DNA from: Rhizobacter terrae
Lineage (GTDB): Bacteria; Pseudomonadota; Gammaproteobacteria; Burkholderiales; Burkholderiaceae_C
Assembly (NCBI RefSeq): GCF_003852895.1
Contig: NZ_QUSW01000001.1
Span: 248,001 to 312,000 of the forward strand
Direction of reading: 5' to 3'
Length of the DNA stretch: 64,000 nt
In this document: positions 37,311 to 46,384 of the stretch, one piece after another
Layout: each line of letters opens with the position of its first letter
Numbering within the stretch: position 1 is the first letter of the stretch
Program-made: the position numbers and the translations under genes
Notes under the pieces: model-generated
Database searches by the model: none
What the model saw: only the letters and a program-made list of their open reading frames with translations
Told to the model about the DNA's origin: nothing

Positions 37311-38402
37311 ATGGCTTTTTTCGACCCCGTGACCCCCTACAACTCCAGGCAGCGCCGCTTCGCCGTGCGCGGGCTTCGCAGCGTGACCATCGCGGCCGTC
37401 ATCTCGCTCCTGTTCTCGGGCATCTACGGAACGAAGGTCATGCCCACCACGGTCTACGCCATGAGCTACACGCTGGGTTGCTGGTTCTTCATCGACGCCG
37501 GCCGCATCCTCGCCAGCCGCTTCGTGCACCGCCACGACCCGGGCAACATCGCCTTCGGCAACTGGCCGGGCTGGAAACTGATGATCGTCGTGGTACTTGT
37601 CGGTACCCTGGTGGGTGCCATCGCAGGCAACGAACTGGGCAACCTCCTCACCGGCTACGACAACCCCAGCTTCATCAACACCCACAACATGCGCCAGGCG
37701 CTGGGCGTGCTGCTGTTCTCGCTGGTGCCGGGTTCCTTCGCCACCTACTTCTTCTACACCAAGGAACGCCTGGCGCTGAGCGAGGCGCAGGCGCAGACGG
37801 CGCGCCGGCAGGCGGCGGAGACGCAGCTCAAGCTGCTGGAGTCGCAGCTCGAACCGCACATGCTGTTCAACACGCTGGCCAACCTGCGCGTGCTCATCGG
37901 GCTGGACCCGGTGCGCGCCCAGGCCATGCTGGACCGGCTCATCGCCTTCCTGCGCGCCACGCTGGAAGCCTCGCGCCGCGGCTCGCACCCCCTGTCATCG
38001 GAGTTCGCGCGCATCGGCGACTACCTGGAGCTGATGAAGATCCGCATGGGCGAGCGCCTGCAGCCGGTGCTGAAGCTGCCGCCCGAGCTGGCCGACCAGC
38101 CGGTGCCGCCGCTGCTCCTGCAGCCGCTGGTGGAGAACGCCATCAAGCACGGCCTGGAGCCGCACGTGGACGGGGGGCGGCTGATCGTCAGCGCCGAGCG
38201 CGAGGGCGACATGCTGCTGCTGAAGGTGCGCGACACCGGCGCCGGCCTGGGCAAGAGCGGCGCGGACGGAACGCACTTCGGGCTCAAGCAGGTGCGCGAG
38301 CGGCTGGCGACGCTGCACGACGGCAAGGCCATGCTGGAACTGGCCGATGCGGACGATGCCGACGGCGGGGTGGTGGCCACGGTGAGGCTGCCGGCGAAGT
38401 GA
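37311..38402 (+). CDS. LytS/AlgZ-type sensor histidine kinase
   Basis: A 363-residue kinase with four membrane segments (about residues 25-160), a coiled-coil of QAQTARRQAAETQLK type and the HisKA-like box LEPHMLFNTLANL, where the histidine is the phosphoacceptor. The ATPase domain has PLVENAIKHGLEP (N box) and VRDTGAGLG (G1 box). This arrangement defines the LytS/AlgZ class that pairs with LytTR regulators. The next gene is such a regulator, 27 bases downstream. The signal is unknown. Confidence 0.9.
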   Translation: MAFFDPVTPYNSRQRRFAVRGLRSVTIAAVISLLFSGIYGTKVMPTTVYAMSYTLGCWFFIDAGRILASRFVHRHDPGNIAFGNWPGWKLMIVVVLVGTLVGAIAGNELGNLLTGYDNPSFINTHNMRQALGVLLFSLVPGSFATYFFYTKERLALSEAQAQTARRQAAETQLKLLESQLEPHMLFNTLANLRVLIGLDPVRAQAMLDRLIAFLRATLEASRRGSHPLSSEFARIGDYLELMKIRMGERLQPVLKLPPELADQPVPPLLLQPLVENAIKHGLEPHVDGGRLIVSAEREGDMLLLKVRDTGAGLGKSGADGTHFGLKQVRERLATLHDGKAMLELADADDADGGVVATVRLPAK

Positions 38403-38429
38403 GGCCGTTCGCCCTCACAATGCCACCCC

Positions 38430-39260
38430 ATGCCCACCGCCCTCATCGCCGAAGACGAGCCGCTGCTCGCCGCCAACCTGCAAGCCGAGCTCCAGCGCCT
38501 GTGGCCTGAGCTGAAGATCGTGGCCACCGTGGGCCACGGCGAGGCGGCCGTTCAGCTGGCCCTGGCGCACCAGCCCGACCTGCTGTTCCTGGACATCCGC
38601 ATGCCCGGCATGACGGGCCTGGAAGCCGCCCAGGCGCTCGCCGAGGACTGGCCCGACGACGAGGCCGCGCCCTTCCCCCTCATCGTCTTCGTCACCGCCT
38701 ACGACCAGTACGCCCTGCAGGCCTTCGAGCGCGCCGCGGTGGACTACGTGCTCAAGCCGGTGCTGCCCGACCGCCTCGCGCAGACCTGCCAGCGGCTGCA
38801 GGCGGCGCTGAAGCAGCGCTCGCAGCCCCAGGCCGCAGCCGCCACGCCCTCGCTGGACGACGTGATGCAGCAGCTGCGCGGCCTGGTGTCGCAAGGCGGC
38901 GTGGGCACCGTGGCCGGGCCGGCGGCGCAGCAGCCGCCGCTCAAGGTCATCCAGGCCGGCGTGGGAACGGCCATCCACATGGTGCCCGTCGAGCAGGTGC
39001 TGTACTTCGAGGCGGCCGACAAGTACGTGCGCGTCATCACCGCAGAGCGCGAGCACCTCATCCGCACCTCATTGCGCGAGCTGCAGCCGCAGCTGGATGC
39101 GAACATCTTCTGGCAGATCCACCGCGGCACCATCGTGCGCTGCGACGCGATTGCCACCGCCACGCGCGATGAAGCCGGCAAGGTCACGCTCACGCTGCGC
39201 GGCCACGGCGACAAGCTGGTGGTGAGCCGCATGTACGCCCACCTGTTCAAGGCGATGTGA
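38430..39260 (+). CDS. LytTR-type response regulator
   Basis: A 276-residue regulator. The receiver domain (residues 1-125) has the acidic pair in IAEDEPLL, the phosphoacceptor aspartate in DLLFLDIRMPGMTG, and the lysine in DYVLKPV. An alanine/glutamine-rich linker leads to the LytTR DNA-binding domain (about 170-276): VEQVLYFEAADKYVRV and IHRGTIVRCDAI. It resembles AlgR/LytT and probably acts with the preceding kinase. Targets cannot be read from here. Confidence 0.92.
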   Translation: MPTALIAEDEPLLAANLQAELQRLWPELKIVATVGHGEAAVQLALAHQPDLLFLDIRMPGMTGLEAAQALAEDWPDDEAAPFPLIVFVTAYDQYALQAFERAAVDYVLKPVLPDRLAQTCQRLQAALKQRSQPQAAAATPSLDDVMQQLRGLVSQGGVGTVAGPAAQQPPLKVIQAGVGTAIHMVPVEQVLYFEAADKYVRVITAEREHLIRTSLRELQPQLDANIFWQIHRGTIVRCDAIATATRDEAGKVTLTLRGHGDKLVVSRMYAHLFKAM

Positions 39261-39270
39261 CAGCCCCCAA

Positions 39271-39339
39271 GACCGGGGCATGCCCCGGTCCGCCCCCCGC
39301 GGGGGTCAAGGAAGCTTGGGGCGGCCCGGCGCTTCCTTG
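39271..39339. repeat. Palindromes after the LytTR regulator gene
   Basis: The perfect 20-base palindrome GACCGGGGCATGCCCCGGTC spans 39271-39290. A second inverted repeat (CAAGGAAGC at 39307-39315, GCTTCCTTG at 39331-39339) follows. The two sit 10-80 bases after the stop codon and probably end the kinase-regulator transcript, though neither has a T-run. Confidence 0.6.
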
Positions 39340-39431
39340 AGTCTGCATTTCGCGGCGCGAAGCCGCGGTTTCATCGGCGCTGCCTTCCGTCCGTCGCGCG
39401 TGCGTTCACCGGCACGGCAGCGACGCAGAAG

Positions 39432-39866
39432 ATGCAGCCCATGGAACACCTCACGCACCTCATCCAGCAGCGGCCGCTGATTGCCCTGCACCTGGGCGCC
39501 GCGATGCTTGCGCTGGTGGTCGGCGGCGTGGTGATGGCCCGCCGCAAGGGCACCATCAACCACAAGCGCCTGGGCTGGTTCTGGGTGGCGCTGATGACCG
39601 CCGTGGCCGTCACCAGCGTCTTCATCCGCGACCACGGCATGCCCAACATCGCGGGCTACACGCCCATCCACGCCCTCACGCTGTTCGCCCTCGTCTCGCT
39701 GCCGCGCGGCATCCACCACATCCGCCAGGGCAATGTCGCCGCGCATCGCGGCCTGATGAAGGGCCTGTTCATCGGCGGCTGCATCGTCGCCGGACTCTTC
39801 ACCCTCGTGCCCGGCCGAATCCTCGGCGACCTGCTGTGGAAGCAGGCCCTGGGCCTCGTTCACTGA
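39432..39866 (+). CDS. DUF2306-like membrane protein
   Basis: A 144-residue protein with four hydrophobic segments (LIALHLGAAMLALVVGGVV, LGWFWVALMTAVAVTSVFI, IHALTLFALVSLP, LFIGGCIVAGLFTLV) and histidines in HLGAAM and HALTLF that could lie in the membrane. It resembles the DUF2306 group of small bacterial membrane proteins of unknown function. Starts at ATG 39432 or at ATG 39441, nine bases later. Confidence 0.72.
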   Translation: MQPMEHLTHLIQQRPLIALHLGAAMLALVVGGVVMARRKGTINHKRLGWFWVALMTAVAVTSVFIRDHGMPNIAGYTPIHALTLFALVSLPRGIHHIRQGNVAAHRGLMKGLFIGGCIVAGLFTLVPGRILGDLLWKQALGLVH

Positions 39867-39905
39867 TTGCCGTTCACCCCCCTGTTTTCATCCAAGGAGA
39901 CCACC

Positions 39906-40196
39906 ATGAGCCGTCGCTACGACCACCAGGACCAGAGCATCGAAGCCCGCGCCTACCGCCGCGTGAAGCGCAAGATGGGATTCTTCATCCACGCCTTCGT
40001 GTTCCTGTGCGTGAACGGCGGCCTGTTCGTGCTGAACAACATCATGGGCGGCGGCAACTGGCACGTCTTCCCGCTGTGGGGCTGGGGCCTGGGCCTGGCC
40101 ATCCACGGTGCGGTGACCTTCTTGTCGCTGAGCGGCGACGGCCTGCGCGAGCAGATGATGCAAGCGGAGATCGAGCGGCTGCGTCGCCGCGCGTGA
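39906..40196 (+). CDS. 2TM-domain protein
   Basis: A 96-residue protein. A charged N-terminus (SIEARAYRRVKRKMGF) is followed by two membrane segments (FFIHAFVFLCVNGGLFVLNN and LWGWGLGLAIHGAVTFLS) and a charged C-terminal helix (REQMMQAEIERLRRR). This is the 2TM domain seen as a small stand-alone protein or fused to LytS-type histidine kinases, which fits the nearby kinase. An AAGGAGACCACC leader is a good ribosome site. Confidence 0.83.
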   Translation: MSRRYDHQDQSIEARAYRRVKRKMGFFIHAFVFLCVNGGLFVLNNIMGGGNWHVFPLWGWGLGLAIHGAVTFLSLSGDGLREQMMQAEIERLRRRA

Positions 40197-40218
40197 GCTT
40201 GTTTCAATCCAACAAAAA

Positions 40219-40255
40219 AAGCAGCCTGGCCCGGTGATCCCGGGCCAGGCTGCTT
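40219..40255 (-). terminator. Intrinsic terminator
   Basis: A 16-base-pair perfect stem (AAGCAGCCTGGCCCGG at 40219-40234; complement at 40240-40255) with a five-base loop. On the minus strand it is followed by a run of T (the A-run at 40214-40220 on the plus strand), so it ends the repeat-protein gene; it may also stop the plus-strand transcript. Confidence 0.9.
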
Positions 40256-40276
40256 GATCAAAGTCGATCGATGAAC

Positions 40277-40720
40277 TCAGTGGCGGCGACGCGTGTCGTC
40301 GCGCGGCACCGGGCCGGACTGGCCACCATGGTCGTGCCATTGGCCGTCGCCGTGCCACTGGCCATCACCATGCCAACCTTGGTCGTGGTGCCAGCCCCGG
40401 CCGCCATACCAGCCGTTGCGGTAATAGCCGCCGGCATAGACGACCGGCGCCGGGCGGTAGTAGTAGCCCGACCGGACCACCACCGGCACCGGCCGGTAGA
40501 TCACGGGCGGCGGCGCGTAGACCACGGGCTCCTCGACGTAGACCGGCGGCGGCGCATAGACCACCGGCGCCGGTGCATACACGGGGCCGTTGCTCACCAC
40601 GGTGGCCACAGGGGGAAGGTTGATGCCGACGGACCACGACACGTGGCTGCCCGCCTGGGCGGAGGTGCCGGCCATGGCCGAGGCCAGGGCGGCGAAGACG
40701 AGGGCGATCTGCTTTTTCAC
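40277..40720 (-). CDS. Secreted proline/tyrosine- and histidine/tryptophan-rich repeat protein
   Basis: A 147-residue protein with a signal peptide (residues 1-23, ending SAQA). The middle is made of short proline/tyrosine/valine repeats of the VVYAPPPV type. The C-terminus has tandem GDGQWH repeats and tyrosine/glycine/tryptophan patterns, recalling YXWGXW-type proteins. The histidine cluster suggests metal binding. No function is known. Its stop is 20 bases from a strong terminator. I see no co-directional partner gene. Confidence 0.75.
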   Translation of the reverse strand: MKKQIALVFAALASAMAGTSAQAGSHVSWSVGINLPPVATVVSNGPVYAPAPVVYAPPPVYVEEPVVYAPPPVIYRPVPVVVRSGYYYRPAPVVYAGGYYRNGWYGGRGWHHDQGWHGDGQWHGDGQWHDHGGQSGPVPRDDTRRRH

Positions 40721-40960
40721 GGGTCAGCTCCTGTTCGGGCGCACGGGGCGCCTCAGCCCAAAACCCCGGCCGGGTCCATGCCGTTGACGGCCGCACCCCT
40801 GTGACAACGTAAAGGTAGGTTTCAATCGTGGCCGGGCGATGCGCTTCGCAAAGCCATTGGAGCGAACACCGCGCGGCCCGTTCCCACCCTGGTGCGCCGA
40901 TAGAATGACCCGCACCCCGGGGCGGCCATCCCTGCCCGCCCCAGACCATTGATTTCCCTC

Positions 40961-42769
40961 ATGAATTCACCCAAGAACACCGCCCCCGACGCCAACGCCG
41001 AAGACACCGACCACAAGCCCAGCAACTTCCTGCGGCAGGTCATCGAGCGCGACATGGCCCAGGGCACCTACGCCAGCCGGAAGTGGGGCGGCACGCCCGG
41101 TGATGCACCGCACCATGAAGCCGGCCAGCCCGATCCGGCCAAGATCCGCACCCGATTCCCTCCTGAGCCGAATGGTTACCTGCACATCGGCCACGCCAAG
41201 AGCATCTGGCTGAACTTCGGCTTGGCCAAGGAGTACGGCGGCATCGGCCACCTGCGCTTCGACGACACCAACCCCGAGAAGGAAGAGCAGGAGTACGTCG
41301 ACGGCATCATCGACGTGGTGAAGTGGCTGGGCTACGACTGGGACGTGAACGGCACCAGCCACCTCTACTACGCCAGCAACTACTTCGACTTCATGTACGA
41401 GGCGGCCGAGGCGCTCATCAACGCGGGCCTGGCCTACGTGGACGAGCAGACGCCCGACGAGATGCGCGCCAACCGTGGCGACTTCACCACGCCTGGCACC
41501 AACAGCCCCTTCCGCGACCGATCACCGGCCGAGAACCTCGAGCGCTTCCGCGAGATGCGCGATGGCAAGCACGCCGATGGCGCCATGGTGCTGCGCGCGA
41601 AGATCGACATGGCCAGCCCCAACATCAACCTGCGGGACCCGGCCATCTACCGCATCAAGCATGCGGAGCACCACAACACGGGCAACAAGTGGTGCATCTA
41701 TCCGATGTACACCTACGCGCATCCCATCGAGGACGCGCTGGAGAACATCACCCACAGCATCTGCACCCTGGAATTCGAAGACCAGCGGCCGTTCTACGAC
41801 TGGCTGCTGGAGCGGCTGGCCGAGTTGAAGCTGCTGAAGCATCCGCTGCCCAAGCAGTACGAGTTCGCGCGGCTGAACCTCACCTACATCGTGACCAGCA
41901 AGCGCAAGCTCAAGCAACTGGTGGACGAAGGCCACGTGAGCGGCTGGGACGACCCGCGCATGCCGACGCTGGTGGGCCTGCGCCGCCGCGGCTACACGCC
42001 CGAGAGCCTGAAGCTGATGGCCGAGCGCAGCGGCGTGAGCAAGGCGGGCGGATGGATCGACTATTCATCGCTGGACATCGCGCTGCGTGACGACCTCGAA
42101 GGCAAGGCGCCGCGCGCGATGGCGGTGCTGGACCCAGTGAAGCTCAAGCTCACCAACTGGGCGGAGGTGTTCGGCAGCGAGTCGCATCGCGAGGCTTGCT
42201 CGGCGCCGGCGCATCCGCATGTGCCGGAGCTGGGCGTGCGGCAGTTCAGTCTGGGGCCTGAGGTGTGGATCGAGCGGGATGACTTTGCGGAGGTGCCGCC
42301 GAAGGGATTCTTCCGCTTGTTCCCTGGCAACAAGGTGCGCTTGAAGTACGGCTATGTGGTGGAGTGCACGGGCGCGGAGAAGGATGCTTCGGGCCATGTC
42401 ACCGCCGTGCTCGCCAAACTCGTGCCGGACACCAAGAGCGGCACGCCGGGCGCGGATGCGGTGAAGGTCAAGGGCACCATCACTTGGCTGGGTGTGCACG
42501 ACGCGATCGCGGCGGAGATTCGCTTGTATGACCGCTTGTTCACGGAAGGACAGCCGGATGCCGGAGGGCGGGATTTCCTGTCCGTCCTGAATCCCGCTAG
42601 CAAGAAGGTGACGCAAGGATTTGTAGAGCCTTCTCTGCTGTCAGCCGACAAGGACGCGAAGTTCCAGTTCGAGCGGCACGGATACTTCGTTTGCGATCAG
42701 GTGGATCATGCCAAAGGCAAGCCGGTATTGAATCGGGTCACGGGGTTAAAGGACTCCTGGGCGAAGTAG
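40961..42769 (+). CDS. glnS: Glutaminyl-tRNA synthetase
   Basis: A 602-residue class I synthetase that charges tRNA-Gln. The HIGH motif is in FPPEPNGYLHIGHAKS near residue 75 and the KMSKS-type motif appears as VTSKRKL near residue 316. Both C-terminal beta-barrel domains are present. Length is slightly longer than E. coli GlnRS (554) because of an N-terminal extension of about 25 residues. ATG 40961 is preceded by a weak ribosome site. G+C falls toward the 3' end, where the AT-richer island begins. Confidence 0.97.
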   Translation: MNSPKNTAPDANAEDTDHKPSNFLRQVIERDMAQGTYASRKWGGTPGDAPHHEAGQPDPAKIRTRFPPEPNGYLHIGHAKSIWLNFGLAKEYGGIGHLRFDDTNPEKEEQEYVDGIIDVVKWLGYDWDVNGTSHLYYASNYFDFMYEAAEALINAGLAYVDEQTPDEMRANRGDFTTPGTNSPFRDRSPAENLERFREMRDGKHADGAMVLRAKIDMASPNINLRDPAIYRIKHAEHHNTGNKWCIYPMYTYAHPIEDALENITHSICTLEFEDQRPFYDWLLERLAELKLLKHPLPKQYEFARLNLTYIVTSKRKLKQLVDEGHVSGWDDPRMPTLVGLRRRGYTPESLKLMAERSGVSKAGGWIDYSSLDIALRDDLEGKAPRAMAVLDPVKLKLTNWAEVFGSESHREACSAPAHPHVPELGVRQFSLGPEVWIERDDFAEVPPKGFFRLFPGNKVRLKYGYVVECTGAEKDASGHVTAVLAKLVPDTKSGTPGADAVKVKGTITWLGVHDAIAAEIRLYDRLFTEGQPDAGGRDFLSVLNPASKKVTQGFVEPSLLSADKDAKFQFERHGYFVCDQVDHAKGKPVLNRVTGLKDSWAK

Positions 42770-43011
42770 GAAGCCAAATATATAGATTGAGCAAATCGCA
42801 GCAGAATGACACCTCAAGAGGAGCAATGTCCTAAATTCCAAGAAGACTCACCGCAAAGACTCCAAGACGAACTGATGCCCGATTTCGCCAATCGCGCTGA
42901 CGTCGCAGGGGCGGCACCATGCTTTCAGCAGCCTTATTCACCCCAAATTCAGTTTTCGCGGACAGCCTACTGATCATTTCAGTCGTTGCCATAGCAAACC
43001 CCGGTCATCGA
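42770..43011. other. Island leader between glnS and the DNA methylase
   Basis: A 242-base AT-richer region. An in-frame ATG at 42919 would extend the methylase by 31 residues (beginning MLSAALFTP), which look like a hydrophobic leader and not like a methylase. An A/T-rich stretch (AAATATATAGATTGAG at about 42776) could hold the operon promoter, but no clear -35/-10 pair is called. Confidence 0.4.
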
Positions 43012-44310
43012 ATGTCAACAACATCGCAAATCCCTGACAGCTTCTATGGCGACTTCGTCAAGCAACTCGAGTTATCTATTCGTGGCCATGCAACAGCGAA
43101 TCAGGCAGAGCACTTTCTGAATGGAGCTGCTGCTGATGAAGTTCACAAAAAAATACCACGAGCCATTCGAAGCAGCGATGGAATATTTTTTAGTGGGCGA
43201 GAACTCGCTGCCGAGGCAGCAACCCTAGTACAGAAAAAAATCGATACAGGCGCCAAGATATTTGATCCATCTTGCGGCGCGGGAGACCTTTTACTTGCCG
43301 CAGCTCGACTGTTACCGCTGCAAGGCAATCTAATTGCAACACTAAAAAATTGGGGAGAAAGAATTGGTGGCACAGATCTTCACCAATCCTTTGTCGACGC
43401 CGCCAAGTTGCGTCTAGTGCTCCTTGCCAAGGAGAGACATGGCCTTCTAGATGAAGTGACCAACTTGGACCGCAAAAATATATTTCCTTTCATTCAGAAG
43501 CAAAATTACTTAACGAACCCTGAAGTAAGCAATGGCTTCGAGTGCTTGTTAACAAATCCGCCATTCGGACATCGCCGAGCTCCGAGTGATTGCTCCTGGA
43601 GTAGTGGAAGAACTCAACTTGCAGCCCTCTTTATCGAGAAGATAGTCCAGAACAGCAGTGAAGGGCAGATCATCGTCGCAATACTGCCAGACGTTCTGCG
43701 GGGAGGAAGTCGATACGGGCGATGGCGAAATTGGGTAATGCAAAATATGGCCATTACACACACCAACATATACGGACGCTTTGAAAAGCGTACAGATGTT
43801 GATGTATTCTTATGCCGCCTTGAACGCAAGAAGTTTTTGAATACTCAAGCGTTGCCAGCCCCATCAAAAAGTAGCGGACAAACCATTGGGGACTTCTTTG
43901 AAGTGCGCGTAGGTCCGCTTGTCCCGCACAGGCATCCTCAAAAAGGGCCATGGTGGCCATATTTGACGGTCGGAAATGCTCCTGCAAACTCGGAAACAAC
44001 TATCAGTAAGCGTAGGCGTTTTTCCGGCACCGTGATAAAACCGCCATTCGTAGCCATCCGGCGTACATCCAATCCCGCAGATAGTCATCGAATAATCTAC
44101 ACCGTCATATCAGGAAACACTGAGGTTGCAGTAGAAAATCATCTGTTAGTTGCAATACCTCGAAGCAAGGATATCGAAGATTGCAGAAAGCTAGCCAAGC
44201 TATTGTTAAGTGAGAATTCGAAGAGCTTTGTAAATAGCAAACTGCGGTGTCGCCATCTAACGACCGGAGTAGTAAGTGCTATCCCTATCGATGATTGGAA
44301 GGACGTGTAA
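43012..44310 (+). CDS. N6-adenine DNA methyltransferase (HsdM/type IIG-like)
   Basis: A 432-residue methylase. The SAM-binding motif FDPSCGAGDLL starts at residue 84 and the catalytic LLTNPPFG has N182-P-P-F, as expected for N6-adenine methylation. A helical N-terminal domain (1-70) precedes the catalytic core. The C-terminal 150 residues (WPYLTVGNAPAN, PPFVAIRRTSN, VENHLLVAIP) resemble a target-recognition region. No separate specificity or restriction subunit is visible in the operon. ATG 43012 is chosen; ATG 42919 is possible but adds a hydrophobic leader. The stop overlaps the next start (TAATG). The base composition is AT-richer than flanking core genes. Confidence 0.85.
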   Translation: MSTTSQIPDSFYGDFVKQLELSIRGHATANQAEHFLNGAAADEVHKKIPRAIRSSDGIFFSGRELAAEAATLVQKKIDTGAKIFDPSCGAGDLLLAAARLLPLQGNLIATLKNWGERIGGTDLHQSFVDAAKLRLVLLAKERHGLLDEVTNLDRKNIFPFIQKQNYLTNPEVSNGFECLLTNPPFGHRRAPSDCSWSSGRTQLAALFIEKIVQNSSEGQIIVAILPDVLRGGSRYGRWRNWVMQNMAITHTNIYGRFEKRTDVDVFLCRLERKKFLNTQALPAPSKSSGQTIGDFFEVRVGPLVPHRHPQKGPWWPYLTVGNAPANSETTISKRRRFSGTVIKPPFVAIRRTSNPADSHRIIYTVISGNTEVAVENHLLVAIPRSKDIEDCRKLAKLLLSENSKSFVNSKLRCRHLTTGVVSAIPIDDWKDV

Positions 44311-46382
44311 TGGAGAAAGCGACCTTTCGCTTCTCACCACGGATTTTGGCTCGCTTAGGAGAAGAGCTAAATCAGACCTTCGATCAGAGCATACTTGAGT
44401 TAGTAAAAAATGCATACGACGCAGATGCATCCACCTGCAGGATTGAGCTCTTCGACACCACAAGGCCCGGCGGAATTATTCGAGTTTCAGATGACGGCGT
44501 TGGCATGGACGCAGATGCCATCAGAAATTCATGGCTTGTCCTTGGAAAATCAGAGAAAAGCTCCGAAACAACTACCAAGAAACTTGGTAGAACGCCTGCC
44601 GGCAGCAAGGGACTTGGACGTCTCGCAGCACTCAGACTAGGTTATTCGGTCTTTCTGGCATCAGTGACCGCAGAATCAACAGGGAAAATAAATAGTCTTC
44701 ATATCAATTGGGATGAATTTGAAAAAGCGTCCGCGGTGGAAGACGTACTATTGTCAATCGAAACAAGAAGAAAGGCAAAAGGTGGGCATGGCACCGTCAT
44801 CGAATTAAAATCCCTACGTAGTGCAGTAAGGATTGACGAGGTCAAAAAGCTTGCACGGTCCCTCATCCTCCTTACAGATCCGTTCGCAGATCAAGCTTCT
44901 GGATTTCAGGTTGAGCTTGCCAGCTCAGAATTCTCAGACATCGAAGAACTCGTCCGAAAAAAATATTTTGACGAAGCGGATTTTCACCTGGAAGCCTCGA
45001 TTGATGCACAGGGCCTAGCAAATGTCCGCCTTCTAGACTGGAGAGGCGAACAGCTCGCCGCAGCGTCGCATGATGAACTTAAGCGTTCCGAACCTGAAAA
45101 GCCCTATCTAGCCCCTGCCTGCACCTTTGATCTTTGGACCTTCTTATTGAAAGCAGGAGATTTTTTGCAAGGCAGAAAGTCTCGAGTTGGTGAAATACGC
45201 CAATGGCTGCGAAGCTTCGGAGGAGTTCACGTCTACCAAGATAATGTCAGAGTCGCGCCGTACGGAGATTTGGGCAATGACTGGCTCCAACTGAACCTTG
45301 CGCGGGCACGGAGCCCGGAGGAGCGACCGAGTACAAATAATTCCATTGGCCGTGTGCGTATGAACGGCAAGAGTGAGTATCGTCTCACTCAAAAGACGGA
45401 TCGATCCGGCTTTATCGAGGACGAGAACTTCGTTCAATTGACTGCCTTCACATTGGACTCGCTGGAATGGCTCGCCAAATGGAGGCTAGAGCAGGCGGAG
45501 TCGCGTCGCGTTACCGAGCGAGTTCAGGCTCAAGAAGCAGCCAAAGGGGAACAAGAATCCCTAAACGCGGCCCTTCTCTCGGTGCCGCAAGAAGCGAGAG
45601 CTGCCGTGGAGGTGGCGCTTAAGAAATACGCCTCAACAAGGGATCGTGAGGCAGAAGCGCTGCGAGCTGAAATCCAGCTATACCGCACACTTAGTACTGC
45701 TGGCATCACCGCAGCCACTTTCGCCCACGAGAGTCAGGGGAATCCGCTAAAAGTCATCACCTTGAATGTGAAGTCCCTGCAGCGACGAATTCCAGCGCTG
45801 TTGCCCATCGAAGAAGCCCCCCAACTACTTCGATTGGTTGAGCACATCGCGGTGTCGGCTGGAGCCTTAAGCACGCTGGGCGCCGCGACCTTAGGACTGA
45901 TAAAAGCAGAGAAACGGAAAATTGGAAAAGTAGACCTTCATTTGGTAATCAAATCACTAGTGACACTGATGAAACCATTTCTAGAGGGCCGAGAGACGAC
46001 TGTAGATTTGGCACTCACGCAGGAACAGCCTTTTATATATGCCAGTGAAGCCGCATTTGAATCAATTCTAGCAAATCTAATCAATAACTCACTTGATTCA
46101 TTCCGCCGACAAGGCACACAGGCTCGCAGCATAAAGATTGAAACGACTATCAGCGAGTCTCGCTGCACTATTAGCGTCTCAGATTCCGGGCCCGGAATAG
46201 TAGGCGTGAAGTTGAATGAAATCTGGCTGCCAGGCGTTACAACATCCGCTGACGGCACCGGGCTAGGACTAACCATAGTCCGCGATACGGTGCGTGACTT
46301 AGGTGGAAATGTGTCGGCGATCGCAAATGGACGTCTAGGCGGAGCAGAGTTTCAGATTGATCTACCAATACTAGGGAGATAA
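44310..46382 (+). CDS. Dual GHKL ATPase: Hsp90/MORC-like N-domain plus histidine-kinase-like C-domain
   Basis: A 690-residue protein. The N-terminal GHKL ATPase (1-200) has the N box ELVKNAYDADAS (E30, N34), G1 box VSDDGVGM and the lid glycines KGLGRLAAL (G101-L-G103), as in MutL, Hsp90 and MORC proteins. A middle region (200-460) ends in a coiled coil rich in E, R, A. The C-terminal part resembles a histidine kinase: AHESQGNPLKVI (H473 as likely phosphoacceptor), N box ANLINNSLDS (N592/N593), G1 VSDSGPGI (D625) and G2 DGTGLGLTIV. There is no membrane segment. The start ATG 44310 has a GGAAGGA site eight bases upstream. It is the central gene of the four-gene island operon. Confidence 0.88.
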   Translation: MEKATFRFSPRILARLGEELNQTFDQSILELVKNAYDADASTCRIELFDTTRPGGIIRVSDDGVGMDADAIRNSWLVLGKSEKSSETTTKKLGRTPAGSKGLGRLAALRLGYSVFLASVTAESTGKINSLHINWDEFEKASAVEDVLLSIETRRKAKGGHGTVIELKSLRSAVRIDEVKKLARSLILLTDPFADQASGFQVELASSEFSDIEELVRKKYFDEADFHLEASIDAQGLANVRLLDWRGEQLAAASHDELKRSEPEKPYLAPACTFDLWTFLLKAGDFLQGRKSRVGEIRQWLRSFGGVHVYQDNVRVAPYGDLGNDWLQLNLARARSPEERPSTNNSIGRVRMNGKSEYRLTQKTDRSGFIEDENFVQLTAFTLDSLEWLAKWRLEQAESRRVTERVQAQEAAKGEQESLNAALLSVPQEARAAVEVALKKYASTRDREAEALRAEIQLYRTLSTAGITAATFAHESQGNPLKVITLNVKSLQRRIPALLPIEEAPQLLRLVEHIAVSAGALSTLGAATLGLIKAEKRKIGKVDLHLVIKSLVTLMKPFLEGRETTVDLALTQEQPFIYASEAAFESILANLINNSLDSFRRQGTQARSIKIETTISESRCTISVSDSGPGIVGVKLNEIWLPGVTTSADGTGLGLTIVRDTVRDLGGNVSAIANGRLGGAEFQIDLPILGR

Positions 46383-46384
46383 AA

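Noticed and set aside
36298-37332. A 344-codon frame overlapping the anti-sigma gene and the membrane protein gene
   Set aside because: It overlaps two genes with better evidence in another frame and has low-complexity arginine/proline content.
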